Below, in pieces: positions 7,726-18,269 of a stretch of 42,162 bases of DNA. Under the pieces are notes generated by a model. It had not been told where the DNA came from. It saw only the letters and a program-made list of their open reading frames with translations, and made no database searches. Origin of the DNA: Myxococcota bacterium. Lineage in GTDB: Bacteria; Myxococcota_A; Bradymonadia; UBA7976; UBA1532. Location of the stretch: contig JAHJCH010000234.1 in NCBI GenBank assembly GCA_018813065.1, positions 1 through 42,162 of the forward strand, written 5' to 3'. The position numbers and the translations under genes were made by a program. Every line of letters starts with the position of its first letter. Positions within the stretch are counted from its first letter, which is position 1.

Positions 7726-8094
7726 TTACTTCTTCTTCTTGGTCACAATACGGCGCGGACCTTTACGGGTGCGCGCGTTCGTCCGGGTTCGCTGTCCCCG
7801 CACAGGGAGGCCGCGCCGGTGACGCAGTCCGCGATAACAGCCCAGATCCATCAACCGCTTGATGTTCAGCTGGACTTCACGACGCAGATCACCCTCGACC
7901 TTCACACTCTCATCGATCGCATTACGGATTTTGCGAACTTCGCCTTCTGAGAGCTTGTCAGAGCGCGTGTTCGGGTCAATACCGCATTTGTCCAACAGCT
8001 TAACGGCGGTGGTCCGACCGATGCCGTGGATATAGGTCAAGGCGATGGCGATCCGCTTGTTTCGCGGAAGGTCCACACCGGCTATACGAGCCAT
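7726..8094 (-). CDS. rpsM: 30S ribosomal protein S13
   Basis: This 122-residue protein begins [20 protein letters not shown] and contains [19 protein letters not shown] and [20 protein letters not shown], the S13 signature, followed by a basic tail ending in KKKK that reaches toward the P-site tRNA. S13 forms bridges between the subunits at the head of the 30S. It follows rpmJ by 21 bases, as in the standard alpha operon. Confidence 0.98.
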   Translation of the reverse strand: MARIAGVDLPRNKRIAIALTYIHGIGRTTAVKLLDKCGIDPNTRSDKLSEGEVRKIRNAIDESVKVEGDLRREVQLNIKRLMDLGCYRGLRHRRGLPVRGQRTRTNARTRKGPRRIVTKKKK

Positions 8095-8115
8095 AACATC
8101 TGCTCCTGATCCCCG

Positions 8116-8229
8116 TTAGCCTTGACGTTGCTTGTGGCGGGGGTTCTCGCAGATGACCCGAACGCGGCCATGGCGCCGGATCACCTTGCATTTATCGCAA
8201 ATTCGCTTCACGGAAGCGCGTACCTTCAT
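8116..8229 (-). CDS. rpmJ: 50S ribosomal protein L36 (zinc-binding form)
   Basis: A 37-residue protein read from ATG at 8229 to TAA at 8116: it begins [20 protein letters not shown] and ends PRHKQRQG. The C11-C14-C27-H32 set is the zinc ribbon of the C+ L36 form. The basic composition and the place between adk and rpsM fit the canonical locus, where infA normally stands just before rpmJ; infA is not present here. It is the smallest ribosomal gene in the window. Confidence 0.96.
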   Translation of the reverse strand: MKVRASVKRICDKCKVIRRHGRVRVICENPRHKQRQG

Positions 8230-8280
8230 GACTGCTCCCAATTGCTCAGAGGCAGCGCGATCAAAATCAGGTTGATCGAG

Positions 8281-8919
8281 CTACTTAAGCGCTTCGAGGA
8301 TCGCCGCGCCCACATCTTGGGGTGCGCGGTTGCCCTCAATTGTACGGAGTAGACCAGCCGCTTTGTAATGAGTGATGAGGGGGGCTGTTTGGTCGGTGTA
8401 GACCTGCAGACGGGACTCAATCACCTCTTCTACGTCGTCTTTGCGCTGATAGACTTGACCACCGCAATCATCACAGATGCCCTCTTGTTGGGTTGGGCTG
8501 AACTCTGTGTGGTAGCTGCGGCCACAGCTTCGACAAACCCGGCGACCACACAGGCGGTCAACCAGGACATCGTGGGGGACAACGAGGCTGATCACACGCT
8601 CAACGACGATACCTCGATCATCAAGCGCCTTGGCTTGCTCCCCATTTCTGGGGAACCCGTCGAGGATGTAGCCGCCCTGCGTGTCATCACGAGCGAGGCG
8701 ATCCTCAACCAGGCCAAGCACCACCTCATCGGGGACGAGGTGGCCCTTGTCCATATAGGCCTTGGCGGCGCGACCCAGCTCGCTCCCCTCTCCAATCGCA
8801 CCCCGGAGGATGTCACCAGTGGAGATCTGCGGGATGTTGAGCGCCTTCATCAGTCGAGCTGATTGAGTGCCTTTACCCGCTCCAGGGGGGCCGAGAAGGA
8901 TCAGTCGCTTTGCCACCAT
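8281..8919 (-). CDS. adk: adenylate kinase, zinc-containing long-LID form
   Basis: The protein interconverts AMP + ATP and 2 ADP in the cytosol. Residues 4-16 give LILLGPPGAGKGT, the P-loop; DGFPRNGEQAKAL near residue 85 is the NMP-kinase signature. The LID (about 125-160) carries two CxxC-type pairs (CRSCGRSYH and CDDCGG), so it probably binds zinc. Length from the ATG at 8919 is 212 residues, near the E. coli 214. I prefer this start because it follows the secY stop at 8921 by one base; the longer frame starting at 8973 would overlap secY with 18 unconserved residues. The position after secY matches many bacteria, but the usual map and infA neighbours are absent. Confidence 0.97.
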   Translation of the reverse strand: MVAKRLILLGPPGAGKGTQSARLMKALNIPQISTGDILRGAIGEGSELGRAAKAYMDKGHLVPDEVVLGLVEDRLARDDTQGGYILDGFPRNGEQAKALDDRGIVVERVISLVVPHDVLVDRLCGRRVCRSCGRSYHTEFSPTQQEGICDDCGGQVYQRKDDVEEVIESRLQVYTDQTAPLITHYKAAGLLRTIEGNRAPQDVGAAILEALK

Positions 8920-8920
8920 T

Positions 8921-10249
8921 TTAGGCCGGTGCTCCTCTACGATTACGGATGCGTGGACCTTGGTTGTTGTCAAAGTCCTTGTACTCCGTGGTGATGAAAT
9001 AGCTCTCGATCTGCTGGACCGTGTCTAGGGCCACTGAGACAATAATCAAGAGCGACGTCCCACCAAAGTAGAAAGAGACATGAAACTCATCTTGGATGAT
9101 CATGGGCAGCACGCAGACCGCCGCGACGTAGATAGCGCCGCCGAAGGTTAAGCGCGTCAGCACATAATCGATGTACTCTGCGGTCTTGGTCCCAGGGCGG
9201 ATGCCGGGGATATAGCCACCGTGCTTCTTGAGGTTCTCCGCCACGTCCACGGGGTTAAACATGACCGCGGTGTAGAAGAAACAGAAGAAGAGGATGAGGG
9301 CGGTGTAGAAGACCATGTAACGCCAATCGCCGGGGATAAAGGCGTTGTGGATGGACTGCATCCACTCCGCGTCGGTCCAGCTGGCGATGGTGGCAGGGAA
9401 CATCAGGATTGAGGAGGCGAAGATGGGCGGGATGACCCCAGCCATGTTGACCCTCAACGGGAGGTGCGTGCTCTGGGCGGCGCCGACGCGGTTGCCCACG
9501 AGGCGCTTGGCGTACTGCACAGGGATGCGACGCTGGCCGCGCTCCATAAAGACGATGGCGGCGATGACGCCGAAGACGATGCCCGCCAAGCTGAGGAGCC
9601 CGAAGATGCTCATCTGTTGGCTGGCGACCATCTGCTTCGTCTGCACCAGCGCGTCAGGCAGCCCAGCGATGATGCCCGCCATGATGATCAGGCTCATGCC
9701 GTTGCCGATGCCGCGCTCGGTGATCTGCTCACCCAGCCACATGATAAAGGCTGTCCCTGTCGCCAGGGTCAGGACCGTCATCACCCGGAACATAAATGAG
9801 CCGGGATCATGCACGATCTGCCCCGCGCCCGAAGAGGCGCTGAGGTTCTCTAAGTAAAAAGCGATAAAGAGCCCTTGGACCATCGCCAACGCCATGGTGG
9901 CGTAGCGCGTCCACTGGTTAATCTTCTTTCGCCCTTGATCGCCCTCTTTATTGAGCCGATCGAGGGTGGGGATCACGACCGTCAGCAGCTGGAAGATAAT
10001 TGAGGCTGAGATGTAGGGCATGATGCCCAGCGCGAAGACACTCAGCTGCTCAATGGCGCCGCCGCTGAACATGTTGAAGAGCCCCAGGAAGCCCCCTTGT
10101 TGGCTGGCCATGTACTTACTCATGGCGCCACGATCCACCCCCGGCAGCGTGACGAACACGCCGATGCGGTAAACCGCCAGCAGGGAGAGCGTCAGCAGGA
10201 TCCGCTTCCTCAGCTCCGAGATCTGAAAGATTTTGATGAGGGTGCCCAA
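8921..10249 (-). CDS. secY: protein translocase channel subunit SecY
   Basis: This 442-residue membrane protein has ten predicted spans and forms the protein-conducting channel with SecE, also in this window. Recognisable stretches are [21 protein letters not shown] at the first span, [12 protein letters not shown] in the plug region, [32 protein letters not shown] in the cytoplasmic loop that contacts the ribosome and SecA, and [16 protein letters not shown]. The start is TTG (10249); there is no better ATG nearby and the preceding ribosome-binding site is weak, so expression may rely on coupling to rplO 14 bases upstream. Confidence 0.97.
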   Translation of the reverse strand: MGTLIKIFQISELRKRILLTLSLLAVYRIGVFVTLPGVDRGAMSKYMASQQGGFLGLFNMFSGGAIEQLSVFALGIMPYISASIIFQLLTVVIPTLDRLNKEGDQGRKKINQWTRYATMALAMVQGLFIAFYLENLSASSGAGQIVHDPGSFMFRVMTVLTLATGTAFIMWLGEQITERGIGNGMSLIIMAGIIAGLPDALVQTKQMVASQQMSIFGLLSLAGIVFGVIAAIVFMERGQRRIPVQYAKRLVGNRVGAAQSTHLPLRVNMAGVIPPIFASSILMFPATIASWTDAEWMQSIHNAFIPGDWRYMVFYTALILFFCFFYTAVMFNPVDVAENLKKHGGYIPGIRPGTKTAEYIDYVLTRLTFGGAIYVAAVCVLPMIIQDEFHVSFYFGGTSLLIIVSVALDTVQQIESYFITTEYKDFDNNQGPRIRNRRGAPA

Positions 10250-10263
10250 GGGGTTACCGCCTT

Positions 10264-10716
10264 TCAGCCTTCGATGAGTTCGATGGAGCCGCCCGCGCTC
10301 GTGATCTTATTGATCGCGGCCTGGCTAAACTTATGGGCCTTCACCGTGAGGCTGATGTTGAGATCGCCGTTGGCGAGGATCTTCAGGAGCGACAGCCCCT
10401 TCTTGACCATGCCGCGCGCGCGGAGGGTGTCGAGGTCGATGACGGCGTCAGCGCCGAAGACCTCAAGCTGGCCCACGTTGACGATGGCGTACTCAACCCG
10501 ATTTTGGCTGGTAAAGCCGCGCTTGGGGAGGCGACGGGCCAAGGGCATCTGACCACCCTCAAAGCCACGGCGGGGCTTGCTGTTGCCTGAGCGGGCCTTC
10601 TGACCCTTGTGCCCAGAGCCAGCGGTCTTACCCCAGCCGGAGGACTCGCCGCGACCGATGCGCTTCTTCTTCTTGACCGCGCCCTTAGCGGGCTTGAGGT
10701 GACTCAGCTCACTCAT
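10264..10716 (-). CDS. rplO: 50S ribosomal protein L15
   Basis: This 150-residue protein begins [20 protein letters not shown] and contains [20 protein letters not shown] and [18 protein letters not shown], the glycine-rich L15 motif that packs into 23S rRNA, and a C-terminal domain ending [14 protein letters not shown]. It has the E. coli order rpmD-rplO-secY and is separated from rpmD by seven bases. Confidence 0.98.
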   Translation of the reverse strand: MSELSHLKPAKGAVKKKKRIGRGESSGWGKTAGSGHKGQKARSGNSKPRRGFEGGQMPLARRLPKRGFTSQNRVEYAIVNVGQLEVFGADAVIDLDTLRARGMVKKGLSLLKILANGDLNISLTVKAHKFSQAAINKITSAGGSIELIEG

Positions 10717-10723
10717 TCTCGTC

Positions 10724-10906
10724 CTACTCGCTTACTTCTTGCCACTCGACGAGGTGGGCGACCTTGTTGATCATCCCCCTGATCTGTGGCGTGTCATCGA
10801 GGACTCGCTCTCGATGAAGTCGAGTGAGGCCCAAGCCCCTCAGCGTTTGACGCTGACGCTCTGGCCTTCCAATGCCGCTTTTACGCAGGACTACCTTGAT
10901 TTTCAT
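10724..10906 (-). CDS. rpmD: 50S ribosomal protein L30
   Basis: A 60-residue protein with the short bacterial L30 fold: [20 protein letters not shown], then [19 protein letters not shown] and [17 protein letters not shown]. The family sits on the solvent side of the large subunit. It lies between rpsE and rplO as expected; 18 bases separate it from rpsE. Confidence 0.96.
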   Translation of the reverse strand: MKIKVVLRKSGIGRPERQRQTLRGLGLTRLHRERVLDDTPQIRGMINKVAHLVEWQEVSE

Positions 10907-10924
10907 GACTTCTCTTCAAGCAGC

Positions 10925-11434
10925 TTACGGGAGCTTGTGGCCGAGCTCTTCCAGGCTCTTCCCGCGGCGGGCCGCCATTTCGTGAGGATCAACGAGCCCA
11001 CGCAGCGCCTTGACGGTGGCGCGGACGACGTTGGTCTTGTTGTTGGTCCCGATGGACTTGGTCAGGACGTTGTGGACGCCCACCGCCTCAAGCACCGCGC
11101 GCACAGGGCCGCCCGCGATGACGCCGGTGCCCTCGCTGGCCGGGCGGAGGAAGACCCGCCCCGCGCCATGACGGCCCAGGATCTCGTGGGGGATGGTCCC
11201 GTTGATCACCGGCACGGAGAACATGCTCTTGCGAGCCTTTTCGTTCCCCTTGCGGATGGCCTCAGGCACCTCGTTGGCCTTGCCAAGCCCGATACCAACT
11301 TTGCCTTGTCCGTCGCCGACGACGACCAACGCGCTGAAGCTGAAACGGCGGCCGCCTTTGACGACCTTGGCGACGCGGTTGATGCTGATGACCTTGTCGA
11401 TCAGATCGGTTTCATTTTCTTTGTGCACCGCCAA
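10925..11434 (-). CDS. rpsE: 30S ribosomal protein S5
   Basis: This 169-residue protein has the S5 N-terminal double-stranded RNA-binding domain ([20 protein letters not shown], then [20 protein letters not shown]) and C-terminal domain ([20 protein letters not shown]). S5 contributes to decoding accuracy. The start is TTG at 11434, supported by GGAG seven bases upstream; the nearby ATG at 11446 runs into a stop after three codons. A 121-base gap separates it from rplR, unusually long for this cluster, and holds a promoter-like sequence and a hairpin. Confidence 0.97.
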   Translation of the reverse strand: MAVHKENETDLIDKVISINRVAKVVKGGRRFSFSALVVVGDGQGKVGIGLGKANEVPEAIRKGNEKARKSMFSVPVINGTIPHEILGRHGAGRVFLRPASEGTGVIAGGPVRAVLEAVGVHNVLTKSIGTNNKTNVVRATVKALRGLVDPHEMAARRGKSLEELGHKLP

Positions 11435-11468
11435 TTTACTGCTCCATTGGCACGGTCGCGGTTATATA

Positions 11469-11525
11469 AGGAGGGCTCCCTATAAGGAGCGCGGCCTTTT
11501 AACCCAACCGATGAAACGATGTCAA
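11469..11525 (-). promoter_or_regulatory. candidate internal promoter and leader hairpin before rpsE
   Basis: On the minus strand a perfect -35 TTGACA (11520-11525) is followed after 17-18 bases by TTAAAA or TAAAAG (11496-11502) as a -10-like box. Downstream the leader can form GCTCC-TTATAG-GGAGC (about 11475-11490), and CTCCTTATA occurs twice. The -10 is mediocre (four of six at best), so this is a candidate. An internal promoter here would let rpsE-rpmD-rplO-secY-adk and the alpha genes be made independently of the upstream ribosomal genes. Confidence 0.45.
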
Positions 11526-11555
11526 TAGATTCTGGAGGGGGAGAATCCCGCCCTG

Positions 11556-11924
11556 TTAGAATTCGAGGCCACCCTCGCGGGCGGCGTCGGCCACGGCCTT
11601 GACACGACCGTGATAGATGAAGCCATTGCGGTCGAAGACGACCTTCTTGATATCACGAGCCAAGCAACGCTCTGCGATGAGGGCGCCGACCATGACAGCC
11701 AGCTCCCCCTTCTTTTTGCCTTCGCGCTGCGCCACGATCTCCTTGCTGAGGCTTGAAGCCGCAGCGAGGGTCACGCCCTGGGTGTCATCAATCACCTGCG
11801 CGTAGATGTGCTGGCTTGAGCGAAACACACTGAGGCGCGGGCGCTGGGTCGTCCCAGAGAGGCGCTTGCGGATGGCGCGCTTGCGGCGGAGACGAGCCGC
11901 CACTCTCTTGTTCTTTAAAGCCAT
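11556..11924 (-). CDS. rplR: 50S ribosomal protein L18
   Basis: This 122-residue protein has a basic N-terminal tail ([19 protein letters not shown]), then [20 protein letters not shown] and a C-terminal [20 protein letters not shown], all L18 hallmarks. L18 binds 5S rRNA with L5 in the central protuberance. It is 17 bases after rplF, the usual neighbour, and is followed by an unusually long spacer before rpsE. Confidence 0.98.
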   Translation of the reverse strand: MALKNKRVAARLRRKRAIRKRLSGTTQRPRLSVFRSSQHIYAQVIDDTQGVTLAAASSLSKEIVAQREGKKKGELAVMVGALIAERCLARDIKKVVFDRNGFIYHGRVKAVADAAREGGLEF

Positions 11925-11941
11925 GCTCTCTCTACCGCTCC

Positions 11942-12502
11942 TTAACGGGCGCCGGACTTGCCTTCCTTGCGCCGTACGATCTCGTCGGAGTACTTGATCC
12001 CCTTGCCCTTATAGGGCTCCGGGGGCCTGAAGGCGCGCACAGCAGCCGCGGCGGAGCCGACGAGTTGGCGATCGGCGCCTGTGAGGGCGACGCTGAAGTC
12101 GTTGCCCTTCTTGATCAGCTGCGCGGAGATCCCCTTGGGGACCTCATAGTAAATCGGGTGGCTGTAGCCCAAGGTGAAGACGAGGTAGCTGTGCTTGTTC
12201 AGCGTCCGCTCCTCGACCTTGTAGCCCACGCCTACGATCTCAAGGGTCTTGGTGAAGCCAACAGCCACGCCATCGACCATGTTGCGCACCAAAGAGCGCG
12301 CCAGGCCGTGCATAGAGCGGGCGATACGATCTTCACCATCACGCTTGATGATCAGCTCATCCCCTTCGCGCTCAACGCTCACCTTGGGGGGCAGCAGGCC
12401 CTCCAGCGTCCCCTTAGGGCCGCTGGTCTTGACGCTGCGCCCTTCAATGGTGACGGTTACGCCTTGAGGGACAGGGATCGGCAGCTTGCCAATTCGAGAC
12501 AT
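11942..12502 (-). CDS. rplF: 50S ribosomal protein L6
   Basis: This 186-residue protein (E. coli 177) begins [20 protein letters not shown] and has the two repeated L6 domains; the second ends with the rRNA-binding motif [19 protein letters not shown] and RRKEGKSG. L6 lies near the sarcin-ricin loop and the factor-binding site. A short ribosome-binding site precedes the ATG, and 18 bases separate it from rpsH. Confidence 0.98.
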   Translation of the reverse strand: MSRIGKLPIPVPQGVTVTIEGRSVKTSGPKGTLEGLLPPKVSVEREGDELIIKRDGEDRIARSMHGLARSLVRNMVDGVAVGFTKTLEIVGVGYKVEERTLNKHSYLVFTLGYSHPIYYEVPKGISAQLIKKGNDFSVALTGADRQLVGSAAAAVRAFRPPEPYKGKGIKYSDEIVRRKEGKSGAR

Positions 12503-12520
12503 CTCGGCTCTCCTCTTCGC

Positions 12521-12916
12521 TCACCAGACGGAGCAGACGTGCTCGCCGCCGAGCCCTAAGCTGCGCGCCTGGTGATCGGTCATCACGCCTCGAGAGGTCG
12601 AGATGATCGCGATCCCCAGCCCGTTGCGCACCCGGGGCAGGTTCTTTGTCTTGACGTACATGCGGCGACCTGGCTTGGAGACACGCTCAAGGTGAGTGAT
12701 CACCGGTGAGTCGTCTCGGTACTTCAGGTACACACAGATGACGTCCTGCTTCTCGTCCCTGAGGACTTTAAAGTTGCGGATGAATCCCTCTTCATGGAGG
12801 AGATTCACGATCCTGAGCTTCATATTTGAAGCCGGGATGTGGACCTTATCATGGCCCACCGCCGACGCATTGCGAATCCTCGTGAGCAGATCGGCGATCG
12901 GGTCGGTCATTCCCAT
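12521..12916 (-). CDS. rpsH: 30S ribosomal protein S8
   Basis: This 131-residue protein begins MGMTDPIADLLTRIRNASAV and ends GIAIISTSRGVMTDHQARSLGLGGEHVCSVW, the S8 C-terminal 16S-binding region. In E. coli S8 is the translational repressor of the spc operon. The second ATG (12910) is an equally possible start. The gene directly follows rplE with 67 bases between them; rpsN normally fills this place and is absent. Confidence 0.98.
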   Translation of the reverse strand: MGMTDPIADLLTRIRNASAVGHDKVHIPASNMKLRIVNLLHEEGFIRNFKVLRDEKQDVICVYLKYRDDSPVITHLERVSKPGRRMYVKTKNLPRVRNGLGIAIISTSRGVMTDHQARSLGLGGEHVCSVW

Positions 12917-12983
12917 TGATCTCTACCTCAATCCTGCGGCTGCGGTTTTGAGCAACCGGCTCGGCGGGCCATGCCGCACCCGA

Positions 12984-13538
12984 TTAACGCTCGCCAGGCT
13001 TCTTGAAAGGCATCCCCAGATGCCTCAGCAGCGCGCGACTCTCTTCATCCGTGCGGGCCGTGGTCACAACCGTGACGTTGAGCCCCTTAATCTTGTCGGT
13101 CTTGTCGTAGTCGATCTCGGGGAAGATGATGTGCTCACGAATCCCCATTGAGAAGTTCCCACGCCCGTCAAAGCCGCGCGCGCTGACCCCTCGGAAGTCG
13201 CGCACGCGAGGCAGCGCGACGTTCATGAGGCGATCAAGGAACTCCCACATTCGATCTCTACGCAGCGTCACGGAGCAGCCAATGGGCATGCCCGCGCGCA
13301 GCTTATAGGTGGCGATGGAGCGCTTGGCTCGCGTCACCACCGCGCGTTGCCCCGTCAGCAGGCTCAGCTCTTCACGAGCCGAGTCGATGATCTTGGGGTT
13401 TTGAACCGCCTCGCCCAAGCCCATGTTGGCGATCACCTTGACGACCCGAGGGATCTCAAGGGGGTTGCCATACTTGAACTCTTCTTGGAGGGCGGCGACG
13501 ACGGCCTCTTCGTACTTCTTTTGGAGCCTCGTCTTCAT
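12984..13538 (-). CDS. rplE: 50S ribosomal protein L5
   Basis: This 184-residue protein (E. coli 179) has [60 protein letters not shown] and [20 protein letters not shown], the standard L5 sequence blocks. L5 binds 5S rRNA with L18 and contacts the P-site tRNA elbow. Its ATG overlaps the rplX stop by four bases. The 67-base downstream spacer holds no S14 gene. Confidence 0.98.
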   Translation of the reverse strand: MKTRLQKKYEEAVVAALQEEFKYGNPLEIPRVVKVIANMGLGEAVQNPKIIDSAREELSLLTGQRAVVTRAKRSIATYKLRAGMPIGCSVTLRRDRMWEFLDRLMNVALPRVRDFRGVSARGFDGRGNFSMGIREHIIFPEIDYDKTDKIKGLNVTVVTTARTDEESRALLRHLGMPFKKPGER

Positions 13539-13924
13539 TGCGCTCCCTCCACCTTGAAGACCTCGCCAGTGCGCTTACAGACGCGCACCTTGGCGACGCG
13601 GGCGGGCTTGTCGGAGAAGGTCGCGAGGGCCGCGTTGCGGCTCTCATGATGCTCCCCGTTGGCGCCCACAAAGCGGTAGCTTACGCGCACGCCGCGCTCC
13701 AGCTCCTCCGAATACAGGAGGACATTGGAGACATGGAGAGGCGCTTCTTTTTCGATGATCCCACCTTCGGGATCGATCGCGGTCGGCTTCTGGTGACGCT
13801 TGACAATGTTGATTGACTCAACAACCACGCGATTGCGCTTGTGGTCAATCCGAAGGACGCGGCCAACCTTGCCCTTCTCTTTGCCAGCGATCACCTGGAC
13901 CTTATCACCTTGTCTGATGTGCAT
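13535..13924 (-). CDS. rplX: 50S ribosomal protein L24, slightly long
   Basis: The N-terminus [20 protein letters not shown] is the KOW motif of L24, followed by [16 protein letters not shown] and [19 protein letters not shown]24 is an assembly initiator at the tunnel exit. At 129 residues it exceeds the E. coli protein (104). The extra residues lie around 80-110 ([19 protein letters not shown]), between the core and the C-terminal [13 protein letters not shown] strand. The CxxC zinc-like pair found in many L24 C-termini is not present; a single Cys remains. It is coupled to rplE. Confidence 0.97.
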   Translation of the reverse strand: MHIRQGDKVQVIAGKEKGKVGRVLRIDHKRNRVVVESINIVKRHQKPTAIDPEGGIIEKEAPLHVSNVLLYSEELERGVRVSYRFVGANGEHHESRNAALATFSDKPARVAKVRVCKRTGEVFKVEGAQ

Positions 13925-13943
13925 CGATCCGTCCTAGGCCCGC

Positions 13944-14312
13944 TCAGAGCACCTCAGGTGCGAGCGAAACAATCTTCATAAAGCGCTTAGCGCGCAGCTC
14001 TCGGGCGACGGGACCAAAGATACGCGAGCCGATGGGCTCGTTGGCATCGTTGATCAAGACAGCGGAGTTGACGTCGAACTTAATGTAAGAGCCGTCAGCT
14101 CGCTTGATCTCTTTCTTGGTCCGCACAACGACGGCTCGCTTCACATCGCCCTTTTTGATGGCGGTGTTGGGCTGAGCCTCCTTGATGGAGACAACGATAA
14201 TGTCACCCACCGAGGCGTAGCGGCGCTTCGACCCTCCCAGGACCTTGATGCACTGCATCTTCTTGGCCCCAGAGTTATCGGCCGAAGTCAGAATGGTTTG
14301 CATCTGGATCAC
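13944..14312 (-). CDS. rplN: 50S ribosomal protein L14
   Basis: This 122-residue protein matches the E. coli length (123). It begins [20 protein letters not shown] and contains [20 protein letters not shown] and the C-terminal [21 protein letters not shown]14 takes part in a bridge to 16S rRNA near the factor site. The start is GTG at 14312, overlapping the rpsQ stop by four bases (GTGA), which identifies it despite the ATG three codons later. Confidence 0.98.
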   Translation of the reverse strand: MIQMQTILTSADNSGAKKMQCIKVLGGSKRRYASVGDIIVVSIKEAQPNTAIKKGDVKRAVVVRTKKEIKRADGSYIKFDVNSAVLINDANEPIGSRIFGPVARELRAKRFMKIVSLAPEVL

Positions 14313-14584
14313 TTCACAACTCCAGCCGCGCGGTGCGTGATTTCTTTCAGGCGCCAGCGCTTATGGCGGCTGAGGGGACGACACTCCTCGATGAGGACCG
14401 TATCCCCCACGCGCGCCTGGTTTCGCTCGTCGTGGACCTTGTACTTCACCCGCTGGCGAATGTACTTGCGATAGATCGGGTGGAGGACCAAACGATCGAT
14501 CTGCACGACCAAGGTCTTATCCATCTTATCGCTGACGACCACCCCGGAGCGGCTCTTACGGTGGCCTCTGTTCTGCTCACTCAT
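14309..14584 (-). CDS. rpsQ: 30S ribosomal protein S17
   Basis: This 91-residue protein has the OB-fold S17 signature: [20 protein letters not shown], then [20 protein letters not shown] and [21 protein letters not shown]17 helps 16S rRNA assembly. It lies between rpmC and rplN, with a four-base overlap to rplN indicating coupled translation. Confidence 0.98.
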   Translation of the reverse strand: MSEQNRGHRKSRSGVVVSDKMDKTLVVQIDRLVLHPIYRKYIRQRVKYKVHDERNQARVGDTVLIEECRPLSRHKRWRLKEITHRAAGVVK

Positions 14585-14596
14585 CAGGCGACTCCG

Positions 14597-14806
14597 TTAC
14601 GCGTCTTTGCCGCGTTGAACGATCTCTCGCTCGCGGATGATGGTCTCGACGCGGGCGATCTCGCGGCGCGCGTTGCGAATGTCAGCGGTGCTGATCAGCT
14701 GACCCGTGTAATGCTTGAAACGGAGGTCAAAGAGCGCCTTGCGTTGCTCCTTGTTGTACTCCATCAGCTCGTCGAGAGACTTCTCTCTGATCTCCGAGGC
14801 CTTCAT
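14597..14806 (-). CDS. rpmC: 50S ribosomal protein L29
   Basis: The real start is the ATG at 14806, giving MKASEIREKSLDELMEYNKE and a 69-residue protein, the usual L29 length. A longer frame reaching 14911 lies inside rplP and is not credible. The helical-hairpin motif LRFKHYTGQLISTADIRNAR is typical, followed by RREIARVETIIREREI. L29 stands beside the tunnel exit, where signal recognition particle and trigger factor dock. It starts four bases after the rplP stop. Confidence 0.96.
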   Translation of the reverse strand: MKASEIREKSLDELMEYNKEQRKALFDLRFKHYTGQLISTADIRNARREIARVETIIREREIVQRGKDA

Positions 14807-14810
14807 CTCT

Positions 14811-15221
<411 letters not shown>

Positions 15222-15231
15222 GTCGCCCCCC

Positions 15232-15879
15232 TTACTTATGGGCTACTTGGCGGTCGTCGAGGACTTCACCTTTGAAGATCCAGCACTTGATGCCGATGAC
15301 TCCATAGGTGGTCTTCGCGATCGCGGTGCCATAGTCAATGTCAGCGCGGAGGGTGTGCAGCGGCACGCGGCCGTCCTTATACCACTCGTAGCGGCCCATC
15401 TCCGCGCCACCGAGGCGACCCGAGGCGGCGACGCGGAAGCCCTTGGCCCCGAACTTCATCGCCGTCTGCATGGACTTCTTCAGCGCGCGACGGAAGGCCA
15501 CGCGGCGCTCCAGCTGCGCGGCGACGTTCTCGGCCACGAGGACCGCGTCCAGCTCGGCCTTACGGATCTCTTGGATGTTGAGGAAGATCTCGCTGCTGGT
15601 CAGCTGCTGGATCTCCCGCTTGAGCTCCTCAACGCCAGCGCCGCGCTTGCCGATGACGATCCCGGGGCGCGCGGTGTAGACGCTGATCTTGACCTTGTTG
15701 GCCATCCGCTCGATCTCGATCTTGGAGATCCCCGCGTTGTAGAGCTTCTTCTTGATGAAGCTGCGCAGCGTCAGGTCCTCATGGAGCCACTCCGCGTAGC
15801 GCTTCTCTTCATACCACTTGGAGCTCCAGGTGCGGATGACCCCCAGGCGGAAACCGATCGGGTGTGTCTTCTGGCCCAT
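15232..15879 (-). CDS. rpsC: 30S ribosomal protein S3
   Basis: This 215-residue protein begins [20 protein letters not shown] and contains the KH-type motif [20 protein letters not shown] near residue 75. The second domain has [20 protein letters not shown] and [21 protein letters not shown]3 lines the mRNA entry channel and has helicase activity with S4 and S5. It starts two bases after the rplV stop. Confidence 0.98.
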   Translation of the reverse strand: MGQKTHPIGFRLGVIRTWSSKWYEEKRYAEWLHEDLTLRSFIKKKLYNAGISKIEIERMANKVKISVYTARPGIVIGKRGAGVEELKREIQQLTSSEIFLNIQEIRKAELDAVLVAENVAAQLERRVAFRRALKKSMQTAMKFGAKGFRVAASGRLGGAEMGRYEWYKDGRVPLHTLRADIDYGTAIAKTTYGVIGIKCWIFKGEVLDDRQVAHK

Positions 15880-15881
15880 AG

Positions 15882-16208
15882 TTACTCCCGTTCACCCAGG
15901 ACGCACGTCACGTGGCTCGTCCTCTTGTTAATCCTCGTGGCGCGGCCCATGGCGCGGGGGCGGAAGCGGCGCAGGGTCGGACCCTCATCGACGAAGATCT
16001 CCTTGATAAAGAGATCGTCTTGGTCCTTGTCGGCGGCCTCAGCGTTGGCGATGGCGCTCATGATGAGCTTACGCACCGGCTCGCTGGCGGCGCGAGAGGT
16101 GAAGGTGAGGATGTTAATGGCCTCACTGACACCCTTGCCACGCACCAAATCCACCACCAAACGCGTCTTACGCGGAGAAACTCTCAGGTAACGAAGCTTC
16201 GCCTGCAT
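15882..16208 (-). CDS. rplV: 50S ribosomal protein L22
   Basis: The start is ATG at 16208 ([20 protein letters not shown]), preceded by a strong GGAGG; the longer frame to 16274 lies inside rpsS. The 108-residue product contains [20 protein letters not shown] and the tunnel-loop region [20 protein letters not shown] and INKRTSHV. The loop of L22 lines the exit tunnel and is a known macrolide-resistance site; no deletion is evident by eye. It overlaps no neighbour and is four bases from rpsS. Confidence 0.97.
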   Translation of the reverse strand: MQAKLRYLRVSPRKTRLVVDLVRGKGVSEAINILTFTSRAASEPVRKLIMSAIANAEAADKDQDDLFIKEIFVDEGPTLRRFRPRAMGRATRINKRTSHVTCVLGERE

Positions 16209-16212
16209 CACC

Positions 16213-16488
16213 TTACCTCCGCGATTTCTTATCGGCGGCGTGCCCCCGATAAGTACGGGTGGGGGAGAACTCACCCAGCTTGTGACCCACCATGTTCTCG
16301 GTCACGAAGACCGGGATGAAGTTGCGGCCGTTATGCACCGCAAAGGTGTGGCCCACAAACTCAGGCACGATGGTGGAGCGACGAGACCAAGTCTTAATCA
16401 CACGCTTGGAGCTCGCCTCATTCATCTTCTCGACCTTGTTCCAAAGGTGAAGGTCGATGAAAGGTCCCTTTTTAATCGAACGCGGCAT
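16213..16488 (-). CDS. rpsS: 30S ribosomal protein S19
   Basis: This 91-residue protein begins [20 protein letters not shown] and contains [20 protein letters not shown] and [20 protein letters not shown], the S19 signature. S19 forms a head complex with S13 and contacts the A-site finger. It is nine bases after rplB. Confidence 0.98.
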   Translation of the reverse strand: MPRSIKKGPFIDLHLWNKVEKMNEASSKRVIKTWSRRSTIVPEFVGHTFAVHNGRNFIPVFVTENMVGHKLGEFSPTRTYRGHAADKKSRR

Positions 16489-16497
16489 CGGTCAATC

Positions 16498-17325
<828 letters not shown>

Positions 17326-17652
17326 TTAAGCCTCCTCCTCCATGCCTTCGAGGGCCTCAAGGGCGCCGAAGAACTCGACCTCCTCGCCCGCGGCGAGGGT
17401 GACGATGGCCTTCTTCCAGTTGCTGCGCTTGCCGCTGTAGCGACCCACCCGGCGGCTCTTGCCGCGCACGTTGAGGGTGTTGACCTCCTCAACGCGGACG
17501 CTCAAGAGCGTCTCAACGGCGGCGCGGATCTCAATCTTGTTGGCGTCACGGCGGACCATAAAGACCACTTGGTTGTTGTCCTCCTTTTGGAGGGTGGTCT
17601 TCTCGGTCACCATGGGGCGACGCAGGATGCTGTGGATGTCCTTGGCCTTCAT
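17326..17652 (-). CDS. rplW: 50S ribosomal protein L23
   Basis: This 108-residue protein has the L23 core: IHSILRRPMVTEKTTLQKED, QVVFMVRRDANKIEIRAAVE and TLLSVRVEEVNTLNVRGKSR. L23 lies at the tunnel exit and is the docking site of trigger factor. The C-terminus is acidic (EFFGALEALEGMEEEA). The ATG overlaps the rplD stop by four bases. Confidence 0.98.
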   Translation of the reverse strand: MKAKDIHSILRRPMVTEKTTLQKEDNNQVVFMVRRDANKIEIRAAVETLLSVRVEEVNTLNVRGKSRRVGRYSGKRSNWKKAIVTLAAGEEVEFFGALEALEGMEEEA

Positions 17653-18269
17653 TTGGACAGCGCCCCTTCGAGCCGACGCACCATGGGCTCGGTGAGCACC
17701 AGGTGGGTGTGCTTGAGGATATCGAAGAGGTTGATCCCCTCGACGGGCATGTACTTGACCTTGGGCAGGTTGCGCACCGACAGCTCCAGGCTGCGGTTCG
17801 GCCCGTCAAGCACCAGGGCGTTGCCCTCGGTGAGCTTGGCGAACACCGCCGCGGCCTTCTTCGTCTTGACCTCAGAGAAGCTGAGATCTTGGACGACGAT
17901 CAGGCGCTGCTGAGACGCCCGCAGGCTCAACGCCGAGCGCAGGGCGCCCTTCTTGATCTTCTTGTTGAGCTTGTAGGCGTAGCTGCGGGGCTTGGGCCCA
18001 TGCACCGTACCACCGCCGACGTGGTTGGGCGCCCGGCGGGAGCCCTGACGAGCACGACCGGTGCCCTTCTGGCGGTAAGGCTTAGCGCCACCACCCGTGA
18101 CCTCGTTGCGGCCCTTGGTGGAGGCGGTGCCAGCGCGTCGCTTCGCGAGCTGCCATTTCACGACCTCATAAAAGAGGTGGTGATTGACCTGCGCCGCGAA
18201 GATCTCGTCGGACACCGTAATGGTGCCAACTTCCTCACGGTCGAGGTTATAAATTGGGAGCGTAGCCAT
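17649..18269 (-). CDS. rplD: 50S ribosomal protein L4
   Basis: This 206-residue protein (E. coli 201) has the L4 blocks: [40 protein letters not shown], the tunnel-loop region [20 protein letters not shown] and [20 protein letters not shown]. In E. coli L4 represses the S10 operon. It follows rpsJ by only 13 bases. Normally rplC stands between rpsJ and rplD; here there is no space for it. Confidence 0.98.
   Translation of the reverse strand: MATLPIYNLDREEVGTITVSDEIFAAQVNHHLFYEVVKWQLAKRRAGTASTKGRNEVTGGGAKPYRQKGTGRARQGSRRAPNHVGGGTVHGPKPRSYAYKLNKKIKKGALRSALSLRASQQRLIVVQDLSFSEVKTKKAAAVFAKLTEGNALVLDGPNRSLELSVRNLPKVKYMPVEGINLFDILKHTHLVLTEPMVRRLEGALSK

Noticed and set aside
8920-8973. 18-residue extension of adenylate kinase
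   Set aside because: It would overlap secY, has no family conservation, and the ATG at 8919 gives the normal length.
12917-12983. Short frames in the rplE-rpsH spacer as a broken rpsN
   Set aside because: 67 bases hold no S14-like zinc motif or KxxR block; I see no remnant.
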